Made by a program: the position numbers and the translations under genes
The notes under the pieces: model-generated
What the model saw: the letters and a program-made list of their open reading frames with translations, nothing else
The model's database searches: none
Told to the model about the DNA's origin: nothing
Shown: positions 23,701 through 31,601 of the stretch, in pieces
Numbering within the stretch: the first letter of the stretch is position 1
Layout of the letters: each line of letters starts with the position of its first letter
Origin: a virus
DNA length: 47,547 bases
IMG/VR virus record: IMGVR_UViG_3300043436_001758
Location: 1-47,547 of that record
Direction: 5' to 3' (one strand)

Positions 23701-24159
23701 ATGAATTTCACAGAGTCGCCGCTTTGCCAAAACAGGCAAGCGTGTACATACTGTAGGTTTATGCCAGATTGGAGACTCCAGTTTGGTGCGCCAGAAGAAT
23801 GCCCACATGGCATCACTTTGGACAATTTGCCAGAGGCTAAAAGTATGTTAAACAGGATGATTCGTGAGGATGGGTTGAGGCCCCCGAAATATCCCAATCC
23901 AAGCTTATTGGAAAAAGCTGGTTCATTGACCTCTAGCGTTGGGAACTGGGCCAAGTCTGGATTTAAGGGCGTTGACGAATCACAACTTCAGAGCCGCTTA
24001 GACATCTGCCAAGGATGCGAGTTTTGGGATCAGTCTGGATTTGCTGGCACAGGCAAGTGCAAGAAATGCGGTTGCTCCACTCAGGCAAAGCTCCGAATGG
24101 CTACTTCAAAATGCCCTATTGACAAGTGGGGGCCGATTGAGGTAGTTAAGACGGATTGA
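23701..24159 (+). CDS. Zinc-finger-like phage protein, 152 aa
   Basis: A 152-residue protein with two cysteine groups: an N-terminal CQNRQACTYC and a C-terminal CQGCEFWD followed by CKKCGCSTQAKLRMATSKC. The C-terminal pattern (C-x2-C ... C-x2-C-G-C ... T-x-x-C-P-x-x-K-W) is seen in small uncharacterised phage zinc-binding proteins (DUF6171-like, from memory). A related arrangement occurs in the gene at 37990. GGAG lies about eight bases before the start. Confidence 0.65.
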   Translation: MNFTESPLCQNRQACTYCRFMPDWRLQFGAPEECPHGITLDNLPEAKSMLNRMIREDGLRPPKYPNPSLLEKAGSLTSSVGNWAKSGFKGVDESQLQSRLDICQGCEFWDQSGFAGTGKCKKCGCSTQAKLRMATSKCPIDKWGPIEVVKTD

Positions 24160-24160
24160 A

Positions 24161-25123
24161 ATGATTGTATTTATATCTTATCACCACGACGATAAGCCCC
24201 TAATGCTTCGGTGGGCTAATCACATTAAGAAGCTTGGAGGAGCTTCCAAGCATCATATTATCGTGATGCCAGCGCACGGAGTATCTACCGAAGGCGTGAT
24301 GGAGCCTTTGAATGAAGCGTTTGGAAAGACTGAAGAGTTGCCATGCTTCCACACGGAACAAGGGTGGCCCGTGAGTTGCAATCGCGCATTTGAGCAAGCC
24401 GCATGGCATTCCTATCAAGTTACCAAGCAGTCATTCCTTTGGATGGAGCCAGATGCCATCCCTCTTAAGTCATCTTGGCTGGACGATATTGAGGCTGAAT
24501 ACAAGCAATGTGGCAAGCCATTCATGGGCGACTTTGTTAAGATTGCTGGCGTGTTGCCTAATGGAATTGACCATATGAGCGGCATTGCTGTTTATCATTG
24601 GGATATGCCTAGCATTCTTCCTAGCGTGTTTAATAACGATCATGCCGCATGGGACATTGTTTCTGGAAGGGCAGTATCCACGCAGATGCACAGAACAAGC
24701 CTAATACACCACGATTGGGTTCCATCAAAGCAATGGAGGCGCGATGTTGTAACCAAAGAATGCGTTAATCCACTTGCAGTAATTTACCATCCAGATAAAC
24801 TGGGCGTGTTATTTAATGACTCATTAGCTGGAGTCGAGACTAGAGCGAAGGGAGAACCTTTGACGGGAGCGTGTGGTGACGCATCCTCATTTGAACAATC
24901 GGCTCCAGCCCCCTCCACATTATCGGCACTTAATGAGATAAGGGATTTTCTATCAGCGCAAACCCCAAATGAGGAAGCTGATTCTTTAATAGATGCCATT
25001 ATTCTTCATGCAAAAAACCACCCCAAACTCAAAAAGAAAATCATCGCTCGCCTTGCCGAAGAAGGACTTGTTGCCAAAACCAAAAAAGCCAAGCCAGTCA
25101 AGCGTCCTAGAAAACAAGTTTAG
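24161..25123 (+). CDS. Second glycosyltransferase-like protein, 320 aa
   Basis: A 320-residue protein. The N-terminal strand MIVFISYHHDD and the motif SFLWMEPDAIPLKSSWLDDI (residues about 95-114) form a GT-A-like core, with EPDA as the DxD-like site. HDWV and WRRDVV lie in the acceptor region. The C-terminal 90 residues are low in complexity and end in a basic tail (KTKKAKPVKRPRKQ). It probably adds sugars to virion proteins. The C-terminal coding region overlaps the start of the endonuclease gene in another frame. Confidence 0.6.
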   Translation: MIVFISYHHDDKPLMLRWANHIKKLGGASKHHIIVMPAHGVSTEGVMEPLNEAFGKTEELPCFHTEQGWPVSCNRAFEQAAWHSYQVTKQSFLWMEPDAIPLKSSWLDDIEAEYKQCGKPFMGDFVKIAGVLPNGIDHMSGIAVYHWDMPSILPSVFNNDHAAWDIVSGRAVSTQMHRTSLIHHDWVPSKQWRRDVVTKECVNPLAVIYHPDKLGVLFNDSLAGVETRAKGEPLTGACGDASSFEQSAPAPSTLSALNEIRDFLSAQTPNEEADSLIDAIILHAKNHPKLKKKIIARLAEEGLVAKTKKAKPVKRPRKQV

Positions 25124-25418
25124 ACTGCTTTGGTCAACGATTAGCAAGACAGAGCTTGTCGAGGAGCATAGGTTCCACGACACAAGAAAGTGGAGGCTGG
25201 ACTTTGCCCATATAGAAGCAAAGGTTGGAATTGAGATACAAGGCGGAATCTGGAATGGGGGTCGTCATGGAAGGGGATATGGAATCGCTCAAGATAACGA
25301 GAAGTCTAACGAGGCTATTTTTTGTGGTTGGGTAATTATCAAGTTGGCAGGAAATCAGATTACTACAGAGACATTGGAGAAAATCGTCACATTAATTAAA
25401 ACCAGAAGCATTTTTTAG
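24993..25418 (+). CDS. Vsr/DUF559-like PD-(D/E)XK endonuclease
   Basis: The core reads LENKFRLLW, then EEHRFHDTRKWRLDFAHIEA, then VGIEIQGG. This gives a catalytic E, D and E-x-Q like those of PD-(D/E)XK nucleases of the Vsr/DUF559 type. It is 141 residues if started at 24993. The true start is uncertain: 25008 or a TTG near 25066 are also possible. All lie inside the glycosyltransferase gene, so its N-terminus is an overprinted Lys/Pro-rich stretch. It may act in DNA processing or as a free-standing mobile nuclease before the capsid gene. Confidence 0.6.
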   Translation: MPLFFMQKTTPNSKRKSSLALPKKDLLPKPKKPSQSSVLENKFRLLWSTISKTELVEEHRFHDTRKWRLDFAHIEAKVGIEIQGGIWNGGRHGRGYGIAQDNEKSNEAIFCGWVIIKLAGNQITTETLEKIVTLIKTRSIF

Positions 25419-25557
25419 TTGACGCAATTTAATTAATCGTTTAGTGGTCGCTTATAACGTAAGTGGGGTCGTTGCCACAAAGCGTAGAAGATGTCGCTAC
25501 TTCAAAACAAGCGTGGAGTAAAACCCACAAAACCAAACCCAATAACTATTTTAACTT

Positions 25558-26745
25558 ATGGCAATCACTTGCAGTACGGTTGACAGCCTTTTCCAGCGCG
25601 AAACTGGCCGTTTCTCCGTCGATATTCAGCAACGCTATCAGGTCGAGTCCCCTTGGGGTCGCCTCGTCCGTGTTGGCAAATTCCCCCTCGGAATGGGTAC
25701 TTCCCTTAACGAGATCACCGTCGAGCGTGTCCTTTCTGGTTCCATTGAGAACGATTGGTCGAACGTCTCTACTTCCAACGGCACTTCGTCCAATGGTTGT
25801 ATTCCTGCTACGAATGATCTGGCCTTTGGTCAGACTGTTCAGAACTGGAATCTCCAGACCAAGGCTTATCAGACTCCTTGCATCTGCTTGGACGATCTGA
25901 AGACCAGCTTCCAAGTTGAGTCGCAGGTTGCCAAGACGGTCGAACAGCTTACCCAGCTTACCAAGACGGTTCTCGACAACCGCCGCCGTAGCGAGTATCT
26001 GCGACTCGTTCCCAAGATCCAGTCTGGATTCACCACCGAATACACCAACCTTAACGGTGTTGGTGGCGTTCCCGTGCCTACCCTCCAGCTTTCGCAAGAT
26101 CAGCTTGACGTTATCCGCGTTCAGCTTATCCGCGATGGTGCAGGTCACAACCCCCTCGGTCGAGAGAATGGTGCGGCAGTCCTCGGACTCATCACCAGCC
26201 CTGAGACCAGCCGTGCACTCCTCCGCAACAACGCTGATCTTCGTCAGGACATCCGTTTTGGTACTCCTAGCGAGCTTGTTCAGCCCCTTGGTGTTGATCG
26301 TAGCTACGGTGGGTACTACCACATGGTTGATTTCGAGGTTCCTCGTTTCACCTATTCCACCTCTGGTGGCGGTACTTACACGCAGGTTTATCCCTTCGTG
26401 CAACAGTCCACGACCAGCGGTTACAAGTGGGTTCCTAACCCCGCCTACAACACTGCGCCTCTTGAGGCCGCATACATCTTCCACCCCGATGTGTATGAGG
26501 AAGCAGTTCAGCAGGTCGGGCCGAACATCCCCGGTGCGGCGTTTGACGACTATCCGTACTACTACAGCGGTCAGTTCTTCTGGCTGAATATCCGTAATGC
26601 CACGGACAACCCGCTTGGCAAGATCGGTCGCTGGCTCGCAATCTTCCAGAGTGGAAGCCGCCCCCTCCAGCCTTGGTTGGGAAGGGTTGTTATTCACCGT
26701 AGGTGCAGTAACGATCTTTCGTTCGCGTCTTGTACGAACAGCTAA
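25558..26745 (+). CDS. Probable major capsid protein, 395 aa
   Basis: A 395-residue protein of the right size for an HK97-fold coat. An N-terminal helical/beta region is followed by SQVAKTVEQLTQLTKTVLDN, like the long spine helix (about residues 123-142), and a beta-rich C-terminal half with PYYYSGQFFWLNI. Codon use differs sharply from its neighbours: C- or T-ending codons dominate, CGT/CGC replace AGA/AGG and AAA is rare, as expected for the most highly made protein. A strong terminator follows. The 139-bp upstream gap holds an A-rich, unstructured leader without a Shine-Dalgarno sequence. No sequence signature names the family, so the call rests on size, codon bias and context. Confidence 0.7.
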   Translation: MAITCSTVDSLFQRETGRFSVDIQQRYQVESPWGRLVRVGKFPLGMGTSLNEITVERVLSGSIENDWSNVSTSNGTSSNGCIPATNDLAFGQTVQNWNLQTKAYQTPCICLDDLKTSFQVESQVAKTVEQLTQLTKTVLDNRRRSEYLRLVPKIQSGFTTEYTNLNGVGGVPVPTLQLSQDQLDVIRVQLIRDGAGHNPLGRENGAAVLGLITSPETSRALLRNNADLRQDIRFGTPSELVQPLGVDRSYGGYYHMVDFEVPRFTYSTSGGGTYTQVYPFVQQSTTSGYKWVPNPAYNTAPLEAAYIFHPDVYEEAVQQVGPNIPGAAFDDYPYYYSGQFFWLNIRNATDNPLGKIGRWLAIFQSGSRPLQPWLGRVVIHRRCSNDLSFASCTNS

Positions 26746-26764
26746 TAGCTAAACGCTAAAACAC

Positions 26765-26801
26765 AAAATGCCTCCCTAGGAAACTAGGGGGGCATTTTTT
26801 T
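26765..26801 (+). terminator. Strong rho-independent terminator after the capsid gene
   Basis: An 11-bp stem (TGCCTCCCTAG with CTAGGGGGGCA, one G-T pair) is capped by a GAAA tetraloop and followed by seven T. AAAA upstream extends the pairing. Confidence 0.93.
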
Positions 26802-26839
26802 GCCTTGATTGCAATATATTTCCGTGTAATTATTCACAA

Positions 26840-27508
26840 ATGAATAAAAGAAAATACAAAGATGTTAGAGAAGACGGATGGATGTTTTTATCATATACAA
26901 AAAGAATTTTAAGTGATGGATCAGAAAAACTTTATGAGCATTGGCTATCACCAGAAGCGATGCAAAAGAGAACAATGAATCACGCAAAAAGAGTCTCATT
27001 CAATCGGAGAAAAAACAAAGAGAAGTATAACAAAACAGCCATGGAATACAGAGAGAAGAACAGAGAAAGAAATCTTTGTCTTCGGAGAGAGTGGTATCAA
27101 AAAAACATAACTAGGCTTCGTGCAGAAAAACGAGTGAGATCAAACAATCGCAGAAAGACAGATAATCTTTACAAGCTCACTGAAAATTGTAGGAATTTAA
27201 TCAGAAAAGCAATTATTAGAATGGGATACTCAAAAAAATCAAAAACAACAGATTTGCTTGGATGTGATTTTAAGCAACTCAAATCCCATCTTGAGTCAAA
27301 ATTCACAAATGGAATAAATTGGGACAATTATGGGAAATGGCACATAGACCACATTGTTCCTATAGCTTCAGCCAAAACAGAAGATGAGATTGTTGCATTG
27401 AATCACTATACAAATTTACAGCCATTGTGGGCGGAAGAAAATATAAGAAAAGGAGCCAATCAGAACTTTCATTTTCCATTGACACAATCTTGCCAATCAA
27501 CTAATTAA
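26840..27508 (+). CDS. HNH homing-type endonuclease
   Basis: A 222-residue basic protein. The N-terminal module (DVREDGWMFLSYTKRILSDG, then HWLSPEAM) matches that of the HNH gene at 1515. A Lys/Arg-rich linker with REKNRERN-like units follows. The C-terminal HNH core is WHIDHIVPIASAKTEDE, then ALNHYTNLQPLWAEENIRKG. It sits directly after the capsid terminator, a usual landing site of free-standing homing endonucleases, and it is AT-rich relative to the capsid gene. An AT-rich promoter-like stretch (TTGATT, then TAATTA) runs close up to its ATG. Confidence 0.88.
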   Translation: MNKRKYKDVREDGWMFLSYTKRILSDGSEKLYEHWLSPEAMQKRTMNHAKRVSFNRRKNKEKYNKTAMEYREKNRERNLCLRREWYQKNITRLRAEKRVRSNNRRKTDNLYKLTENCRNLIRKAIIRMGYSKKSKTTDLLGCDFKQLKSHLESKFTNGINWDNYGKWHIDHIVPIASAKTEDEIVALNHYTNLQPLWAEENIRKGANQNFHFPLTQSCQSTN

Positions 27509-27515
27509 CTTAATT

Positions 27516-27794
27516 ATGCCATCTTTTAACATCCCCAAAAACTACTCTGCACCAGAAGGCGTTAAAGAAGGAGTGGAGTTTTCTGACATCGCTACCTTCA
27601 AAATCAAGGATGGCAAGATCCATATCGTAACGATTGGAGAGGACGCTACTCCCGTTTCCAGCAAGGAAGACAAGCCCAAGGGCGGCAAGGCGGCTATTAA
27701 GGAACAGCTTTCAGAGATGGAAGGCGAGGAAGAAGCTGAAGGGATGGAAGAAGAATCCTACGAAGAGGAAGGTTCAGAAGAGGAGATGGATTAA
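27516..27794 (+). CDS. Acidic virion-associated protein, 92 aa
   Basis: A 92-residue protein with a small N-terminal domain (VEFSDIATFKIKDGKIHIVT) and a C-terminal tail made almost only of Glu, Gly and Met (GEEEAEGMEEESYEEEGSEE). It is probably a capsid-associated or assembly factor, as acidic tails are common next to coat genes. It starts seven bases after the HNH gene. Confidence 0.6.
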   Translation: MPSFNIPKNYSAPEGVKEGVEFSDIATFKIKDGKIHIVTIGEDATPVSSKEDKPKGGKAAIKEQLSEMEGEEEAEGMEEESYEEEGSEEEMD

Positions 27795-27797
27795 GCC

Positions 27798-29093
27798 ATG
27801 AGCAGGGTACTCAACCCTGTTTATTCGTCCACATCGGACGGGTCGGATATTACGCTTTGCCGTATTCTTGAGGCGTTGGGAGCTATTGAGAACTCAACAG
27901 CACTTGGCAATGGGGGGTTTAATTTCTCTAGTAAGAACAGGCTGAAGGTTAGCCCATATCAAGCTGTATTCTTTAACACCTTCCAGTACGGGAAGGAGAC
28001 TGATGTGTGGGATGAGTCAACGGCAAATGGAGGAACCGCAACTCACGACCCTAACTTGAGTGGAGTTGACTTAAGCGTTACTAACACCCTTGGGTCTGAA
28101 GTTGTGAGGCAGACAGTCCATACGATGCGGTATATCCCCGGTCGCACCTCAACGCTTACCTTCTCCGTTAAACTTACCCCACCCACCGCTGGAATTCGTC
28201 GTAGGCTTGGCCTTAACAACGGATCAGACGGGTTTTATTTTGAGGATGATGGATCTGGAGATTATTTCTGTTGCATTGCCAATACTGGTGGGACTCCCGC
28301 CCTTCAGAGGGTTGGAAGGGCGCAATGGAATGGGGACAAGCTGGATGGTAATGGCCCTAGCGGAATTGTTGCAGACCCTACCAAGCAACAGATGGTTAGC
28401 TTTGAATACGAGTGGTACGGGGCTGGACAGGTTAAGTTTTGCTGGGTGATTGATGGACAGACTCACGTTATCCACACATTCAACACTGCCAACGCGCTTG
28501 TTAATCCTTGGTGCAAAACCCCATTCCTGCCGATTAGGATTGAAATTAAGAATACCACGGGAGGACAAGCAAACGGAACATACAAGCTTGAACAAGGTTC
28601 AAACAGTCTTATTTCTGAAGGAGAACCAGAGAAGCTGGGAACAGCGCAAAACATTCAGACTGCAATTACTGGGATTAGCACGGGTTCGTCTAATACTTAC
28701 GCTCATCTTCTTTCCATCAGGCTCAAGTCATCTCAATTACAGGGCATTGTATTGCCGTCTTATTTCCAAGTTGCCACAACGGACAACACGAGCATCTTCT
28801 ATAGGATAATCAGAAACGCTACTATTACTGGTGGAGAATGGAATGATATGCCAGACCCCAACAGCTTTACTCAATACAACATCACGGCGACTGGCTTTTC
28901 TGGAGGCATTAACCTTGATTCTGGATTTGTAATGTCTGGTAGCGGAGGAAGCATTAGAATTGACAAGGATACGCAGTTCCAGATTGGACGCAGTTCTATG
29001 GGTACAGTTAGCGATACAATCACAATCGTTGGTGCTTGCTCTAATAGCAACAAATCCGCTATTGCGGCTATGACTTGGATTGAGCAACGATAA
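27798..29093 (+). CDS. Appendage/fibre protein with shared N-terminal module, 431 aa
   Basis: A 431-residue protein. Its first 25 residues (MSRVLNPVYSSTSDGSDITL, then CRILEALG) recur nearly unchanged at the start of the proteins at 29137 and 31266. The rest is beta-rich (TLTFSVKLTPPTAGIRRRLG; VSFEYEWYGAGQVKFCWVID), like a lectin or jelly-roll domain, with a Gly-rich end. This fits a virion attachment peptide joined to a receptor- or sugar-binding domain. Confidence 0.6.
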   Translation: MSRVLNPVYSSTSDGSDITLCRILEALGAIENSTALGNGGFNFSSKNRLKVSPYQAVFFNTFQYGKETDVWDESTANGGTATHDPNLSGVDLSVTNTLGSEVVRQTVHTMRYIPGRTSTLTFSVKLTPPTAGIRRRLGLNNGSDGFYFEDDGSGDYFCCIANTGGTPALQRVGRAQWNGDKLDGNGPSGIVADPTKQQMVSFEYEWYGAGQVKFCWVIDGQTHVIHTFNTANALVNPWCKTPFLPIRIEIKNTTGGQANGTYKLEQGSNSLISEGEPEKLGTAQNIQTAITGISTGSSNTYAHLLSIRLKSSQLQGIVLPSYFQVATTDNTSIFYRIIRNATITGGEWNDMPDPNSFTQYNITATGFSGGINLDSGFVMSGSGGSIRIDKDTQFQIGRSSMGTVSDTITIVGACSNSNKSAIAAMTWIEQR

Positions 29094-29136
29094 TCTACTT
29101 GCATTGATGCTAATAAAGCATTAAACAAATAAAACT

Positions 29137-29631
29137 ATGAGCCGCATATTCAACCCTGTTTATTCGTCCACATCGGACGGATCAGACATCACTCTTTGTC
29201 GCATTCTTGAGGCGGCTGGTTCAATTAAAGATGCCATTGCAGGAGGGGGCGGAGGTGGAGCAACGTCGGCAAATCCTGCCGTTGGGCCAGATGGCGTTAC
29301 TCGCGTTCCTCTTAATGTTAATTCTGATGGAGAGCTAAAGGTTAATGTTGAAGCCAGCGTTGACGCTGATCTTGCACAGATCGAAAGCCAGCTAAACACG
29401 ATTATTGGCATTGAGACACCGCAAGCGGCAGACGTTGCTAATATCAATACCAATACCGCATCTATTGCTGGGCTTCAAATACCTCCATATAATTATGTAT
29501 CTTGCTCATATACTGGTAGTAACCTTACTGGAGTAGTGTATAAGACAGGAGGATCAGGTGGAACAACTGTCGCTACTCTGACGCTTACTTATGATGGCTC
29601 AAACAACTTGACATCTGTAACCAAGTCTTAA
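29137..29631 (+). CDS. Appendage protein with shared N-terminal module, 164 aa
   Basis: A 164-residue protein. The N-terminus (MSRIFNPVYSSTSDGSDITL, then CRILEAAG) is almost identical to that of the protein at 27798, also at DNA level. A Gly-rich linker (AGGGGGGA), a short helical part (LAQIESQLNTIIGIE) and a beta C-terminus follow. It probably attaches to the same virion site as its two relatives. Confidence 0.6.
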   Translation: MSRIFNPVYSSTSDGSDITLCRILEAAGSIKDAIAGGGGGGATSANPAVGPDGVTRVPLNVNSDGELKVNVEASVDADLAQIESQLNTIIGIETPQAADVANINTNTASIAGLQIPPYNYVSCSYTGSNLTGVVYKTGGSGGTTVATLTLTYDGSNNLTSVTKS

Positions 29632-29634
29632 CTT

Positions 29635-30609
29635 ATGCCGTTTGTTTTTAATCCTGTTACTGGCAAGCTGGATTTTGTTAATCCTCCAACCACGGACGCC
29701 TCGCTCCTGACCAGCGGAACTCTTGCCGATGCGCGACTCTCTTCCAACGTCTCGCTCAACAACATCAACAACAACTTCACGGCAACGCAGACCATCACCG
29801 CCCCTGCAAACACCTCGGCCTTGACTGCAAGCTACTCCGTCACAGGAACGAACACGACACCGCTTTTGGATCTCAGCGGAACTTGGAACACCACGGGCAT
29901 CGCACGGGGCATCCTGCTTAACATCACCGACACGGCGAGCGCGGCAACGAGTCGCCTGCTTGATCTTCGGTATCAAGGCGCAACGAGCTTTGCTATCGGC
30001 AAAGATGGTTCATGGACATTCAACTCCACGGCAAATTCTGGTGCTGGATCTGGCAGTCTAACTCCCGGAAATACACCGCTTTTCAATCTTGTTCAATCAA
30101 CGGGGCTTCGTTCGTCACTCTCACCTACGACACTTACATTTTTCACAGCAATAGGCAATACTAACCCAGTCTTGCTAACGGCAGACGCAGCCAACACGCT
30201 TGCCGTTCGTAATGGCACGAATGCACAGGCATTCCGTCTCTACAATACCTTCACAGACGCTTCCAACTATGAGAGGGCGTTCATGCGCTGGACCTCCAAC
30301 ACGCTTGAAATCGGCACCGAGGCGGGCGGCACGGGGACGGGGAGGGATCTAAGGTTATTAGCAAACGGCATCGCTCGCGTGACTTGCAGTAATTCCATCA
30401 CGCTTTCGCCGACGGGGACGGCTAACGTCACGATTGCAAGCGGCATCGCTTTAATATTGTCCACCGGAAACTTGCGGCAGGCTACAAGCGTCACGCCAGC
30501 ATCCGCAACCGCCACAGGCACGACTGGCGATATTCAGTGGGACGCCAACTATGTCTATGTCTGCACCGCGACAAACACATGGAAGCGGTCGGCAATCGCC
30601 ACATGGTAA
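29635..30609 (+). CDS. Tail fibre-like protein, 324 aa
   Basis: A 324-residue Ser/Thr/Asn-rich beta protein. The N-terminal FVFNPVTGKLDFVNPP is followed by SLLTSGTLADARLSSNVSLN, a motif frequent in phage fibres. The C-terminus DIQWDANYVYVCTATNTWKR is the common end of trimeric fibre tips. GC content is clearly higher than in neighbouring genes from about 29690, suggesting acquisition from another phage. Confidence 0.7.
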   Translation: MPFVFNPVTGKLDFVNPPTTDASLLTSGTLADARLSSNVSLNNINNNFTATQTITAPANTSALTASYSVTGTNTTPLLDLSGTWNTTGIARGILLNITDTASAATSRLLDLRYQGATSFAIGKDGSWTFNSTANSGAGSGSLTPGNTPLFNLVQSTGLRSSLSPTTLTFFTAIGNTNPVLLTADAANTLAVRNGTNAQAFRLYNTFTDASNYERAFMRWTSNTLEIGTEAGGTGTGRDLRLLANGIARVTCSNSITLSPTGTANVTIASGIALILSTGNLRQATSVTPASATATGTTGDIQWDANYVYVCTATNTWKRSAIATW

Positions 30610-30612
30610 TTT

Positions 30613-30786
30613 ATGAACAACGAAATGACACCGCAACAAGCCCTGCAACTCCTCTCCGAAGCGTTGGAGCCACGCAACATCAACGCGATCTCTCGTGCTG
30701 GCTACATCGCCATCCAACAGGCCATCGAAGTCCTTGCCTCCGCGATCAAACCCGAACCCTCCGAAGATCATGCAACTAACGATTGA
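30613..30786 (+). CDS. Small hypothetical protein, 57 aa
   Basis: A 57-residue helical protein starting MNNEMTPQQALQLLSEALEP, directly after the fibre gene and overlapping the next gene by 17 bases. It shares the high GC content of the fibre gene, so it probably arrived with it. It could be a small fibre-assembly helper, but this is inference from position. Confidence 0.6.
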   Translation: MNNEMTPQQALQLLSEALEPRNINAISRAGYIAIQQAIEVLASAIKPEPSEDHATND

Positions 30787-31030
30787 CCCCTCCAAGCTGA
30801 ACGGCCTCACCGCTATCGTCTCCCGACTCAATGCAGTCGAGGGTGTCGAGCAGACCACGCCAGAAGCCTACCTACTCGCTCGTGTGAACGAGATACTGGA
30901 CAGCTACACCCAGCAGGAAGTGGATCGTGTGAAGGCCGAGGCGGCACCGCTCTTCGACCTAGCTGCGACCCTGCCCGTGGAAGCGCAGGAGCAGATTAAG
31001 GCCCTCGTCCAGCAACTCGCGCAAAGCTGA
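30770..31030 (+). CDS. Small helical protein, 86 aa
   Basis: An 86-residue protein starting MQLTIDPSKLNGLTAIVSRL, rich in helices with heptad-like hydrophobics (QEQIKALVQQLAQS). It shares the high GC composition of 29690-31030. Its last base is the first base of the next start codon (TGATG). It is perhaps a fibre chaperone or capsid-associated helper; function unknown. Confidence 0.6.
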   Translation: MQLTIDPSKLNGLTAIVSRLNAVEGVEQTTPEAYLLARVNEILDSYTQQEVDRVKAEAAPLFDLAATLPVEAQEQIKALVQQLAQS

Positions 31031-31254
31031 TGAAATTCATTAAATACATTTCGCTTTTAATCAAGTGCTACCCCGTTGCAAAACAACGTGTATTGGTTAC
31101 GCGCGACAATGTTTATAATGGAGTTGTTTTAACTCAGATTGCATACCAAGAAGTTCGCACAGAGCTTACTCGTAAGGGCGTAAAAACCGAAGATATTACA
31201 GGAGCTATTGTATATTTAGCAATTTCCCTTGCTTACATACTTAATAAGGGATAA
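31030..31254 (+). CDS. Hypothetical protein, 74 aa
   Basis: A 74-residue protein (MKFIKYISLLIKCYPVAKQR...) with a hydrophobic C-terminal helix (GAIVYLAISLAYILN). Composition returns to AT-rich here, marking the edge of the GC-rich block. Function unknown. Confidence 0.55.
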   Translation: MKFIKYISLLIKCYPVAKQRVLVTRDNVYNGVVLTQIAYQEVRTELTRKGVKTEDITGAIVYLAISLAYILNKG

Positions 31255-31265
31255 CACTTAAAATT

Positions 31266-31598
31266 ATGAGTCGCGAATTTAATCCCATTGTTTCTTCCAC
31301 TTCAGACGGCATGGACATTACTCTCTGTCGAATCTTGGAATCTGTTGCTGGCGTTCAGAATGTTTCAGATCGCAATTCTGGAGCTAATGGAGGCAAGATT
31401 GTGCCAGCTTCTACCGCTTCTGGATCTGGAACTTGGTACGCACTTCAGTTTGTAACTAGCGGAACGCTTACTGCTTACGCTGGCAACATTACTGGAACTG
31501 TTACTGGCGTTACTTTCCCCGCTGGCTTTGTCCTGTACGGGAATACTACCAGCTTCACAACTGGTGCTGGAACGTCCGTAGTGGCTTACACAATCTAG
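31266..31598 (+). CDS. Appendage protein with shared N-terminal module, 110 aa
   Basis: A 110-residue protein whose N-terminus (MSREFNPIVSSTSDGMDITL, then CRILESVAG) is the third copy of the module in the proteins at 27798 and 29137. The rest is a short Gly/Thr-rich beta domain. It is probably a minor virion protein or a truncated fibre. It lies four bases before the next fibre-like gene. Confidence 0.6.
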   Translation: MSREFNPIVSSTSDGMDITLCRILESVAGVQNVSDRNSGANGGKIVPASTASGSGTWYALQFVTSGTLTAYAGNITGTVTGVTFPAGFVLYGNTTSFTTGAGTSVVAYTI

Positions 31599-31601
31599 GC
31601 C

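Noticed and set aside
25419-25458. TTGACG and TATAAC upstream of the capsid gene as a promoter.
   Set aside because: The two boxes are about 28 bases apart, too far for a sigma70 promoter, and no other -10 fits.
25463-25900. Open frame starting in the capsid leader.
   Set aside because: It overlaps the capsid gene in another frame, and its Ser/Leu/Arg-rich product is typical of a shadow.
25546-26697. 383-codon open frame on the minus strand opposite the capsid gene.
   Set aside because: It is a shadow created by the strong codon bias of the capsid gene. The plus-strand frame has the context and the terminator.
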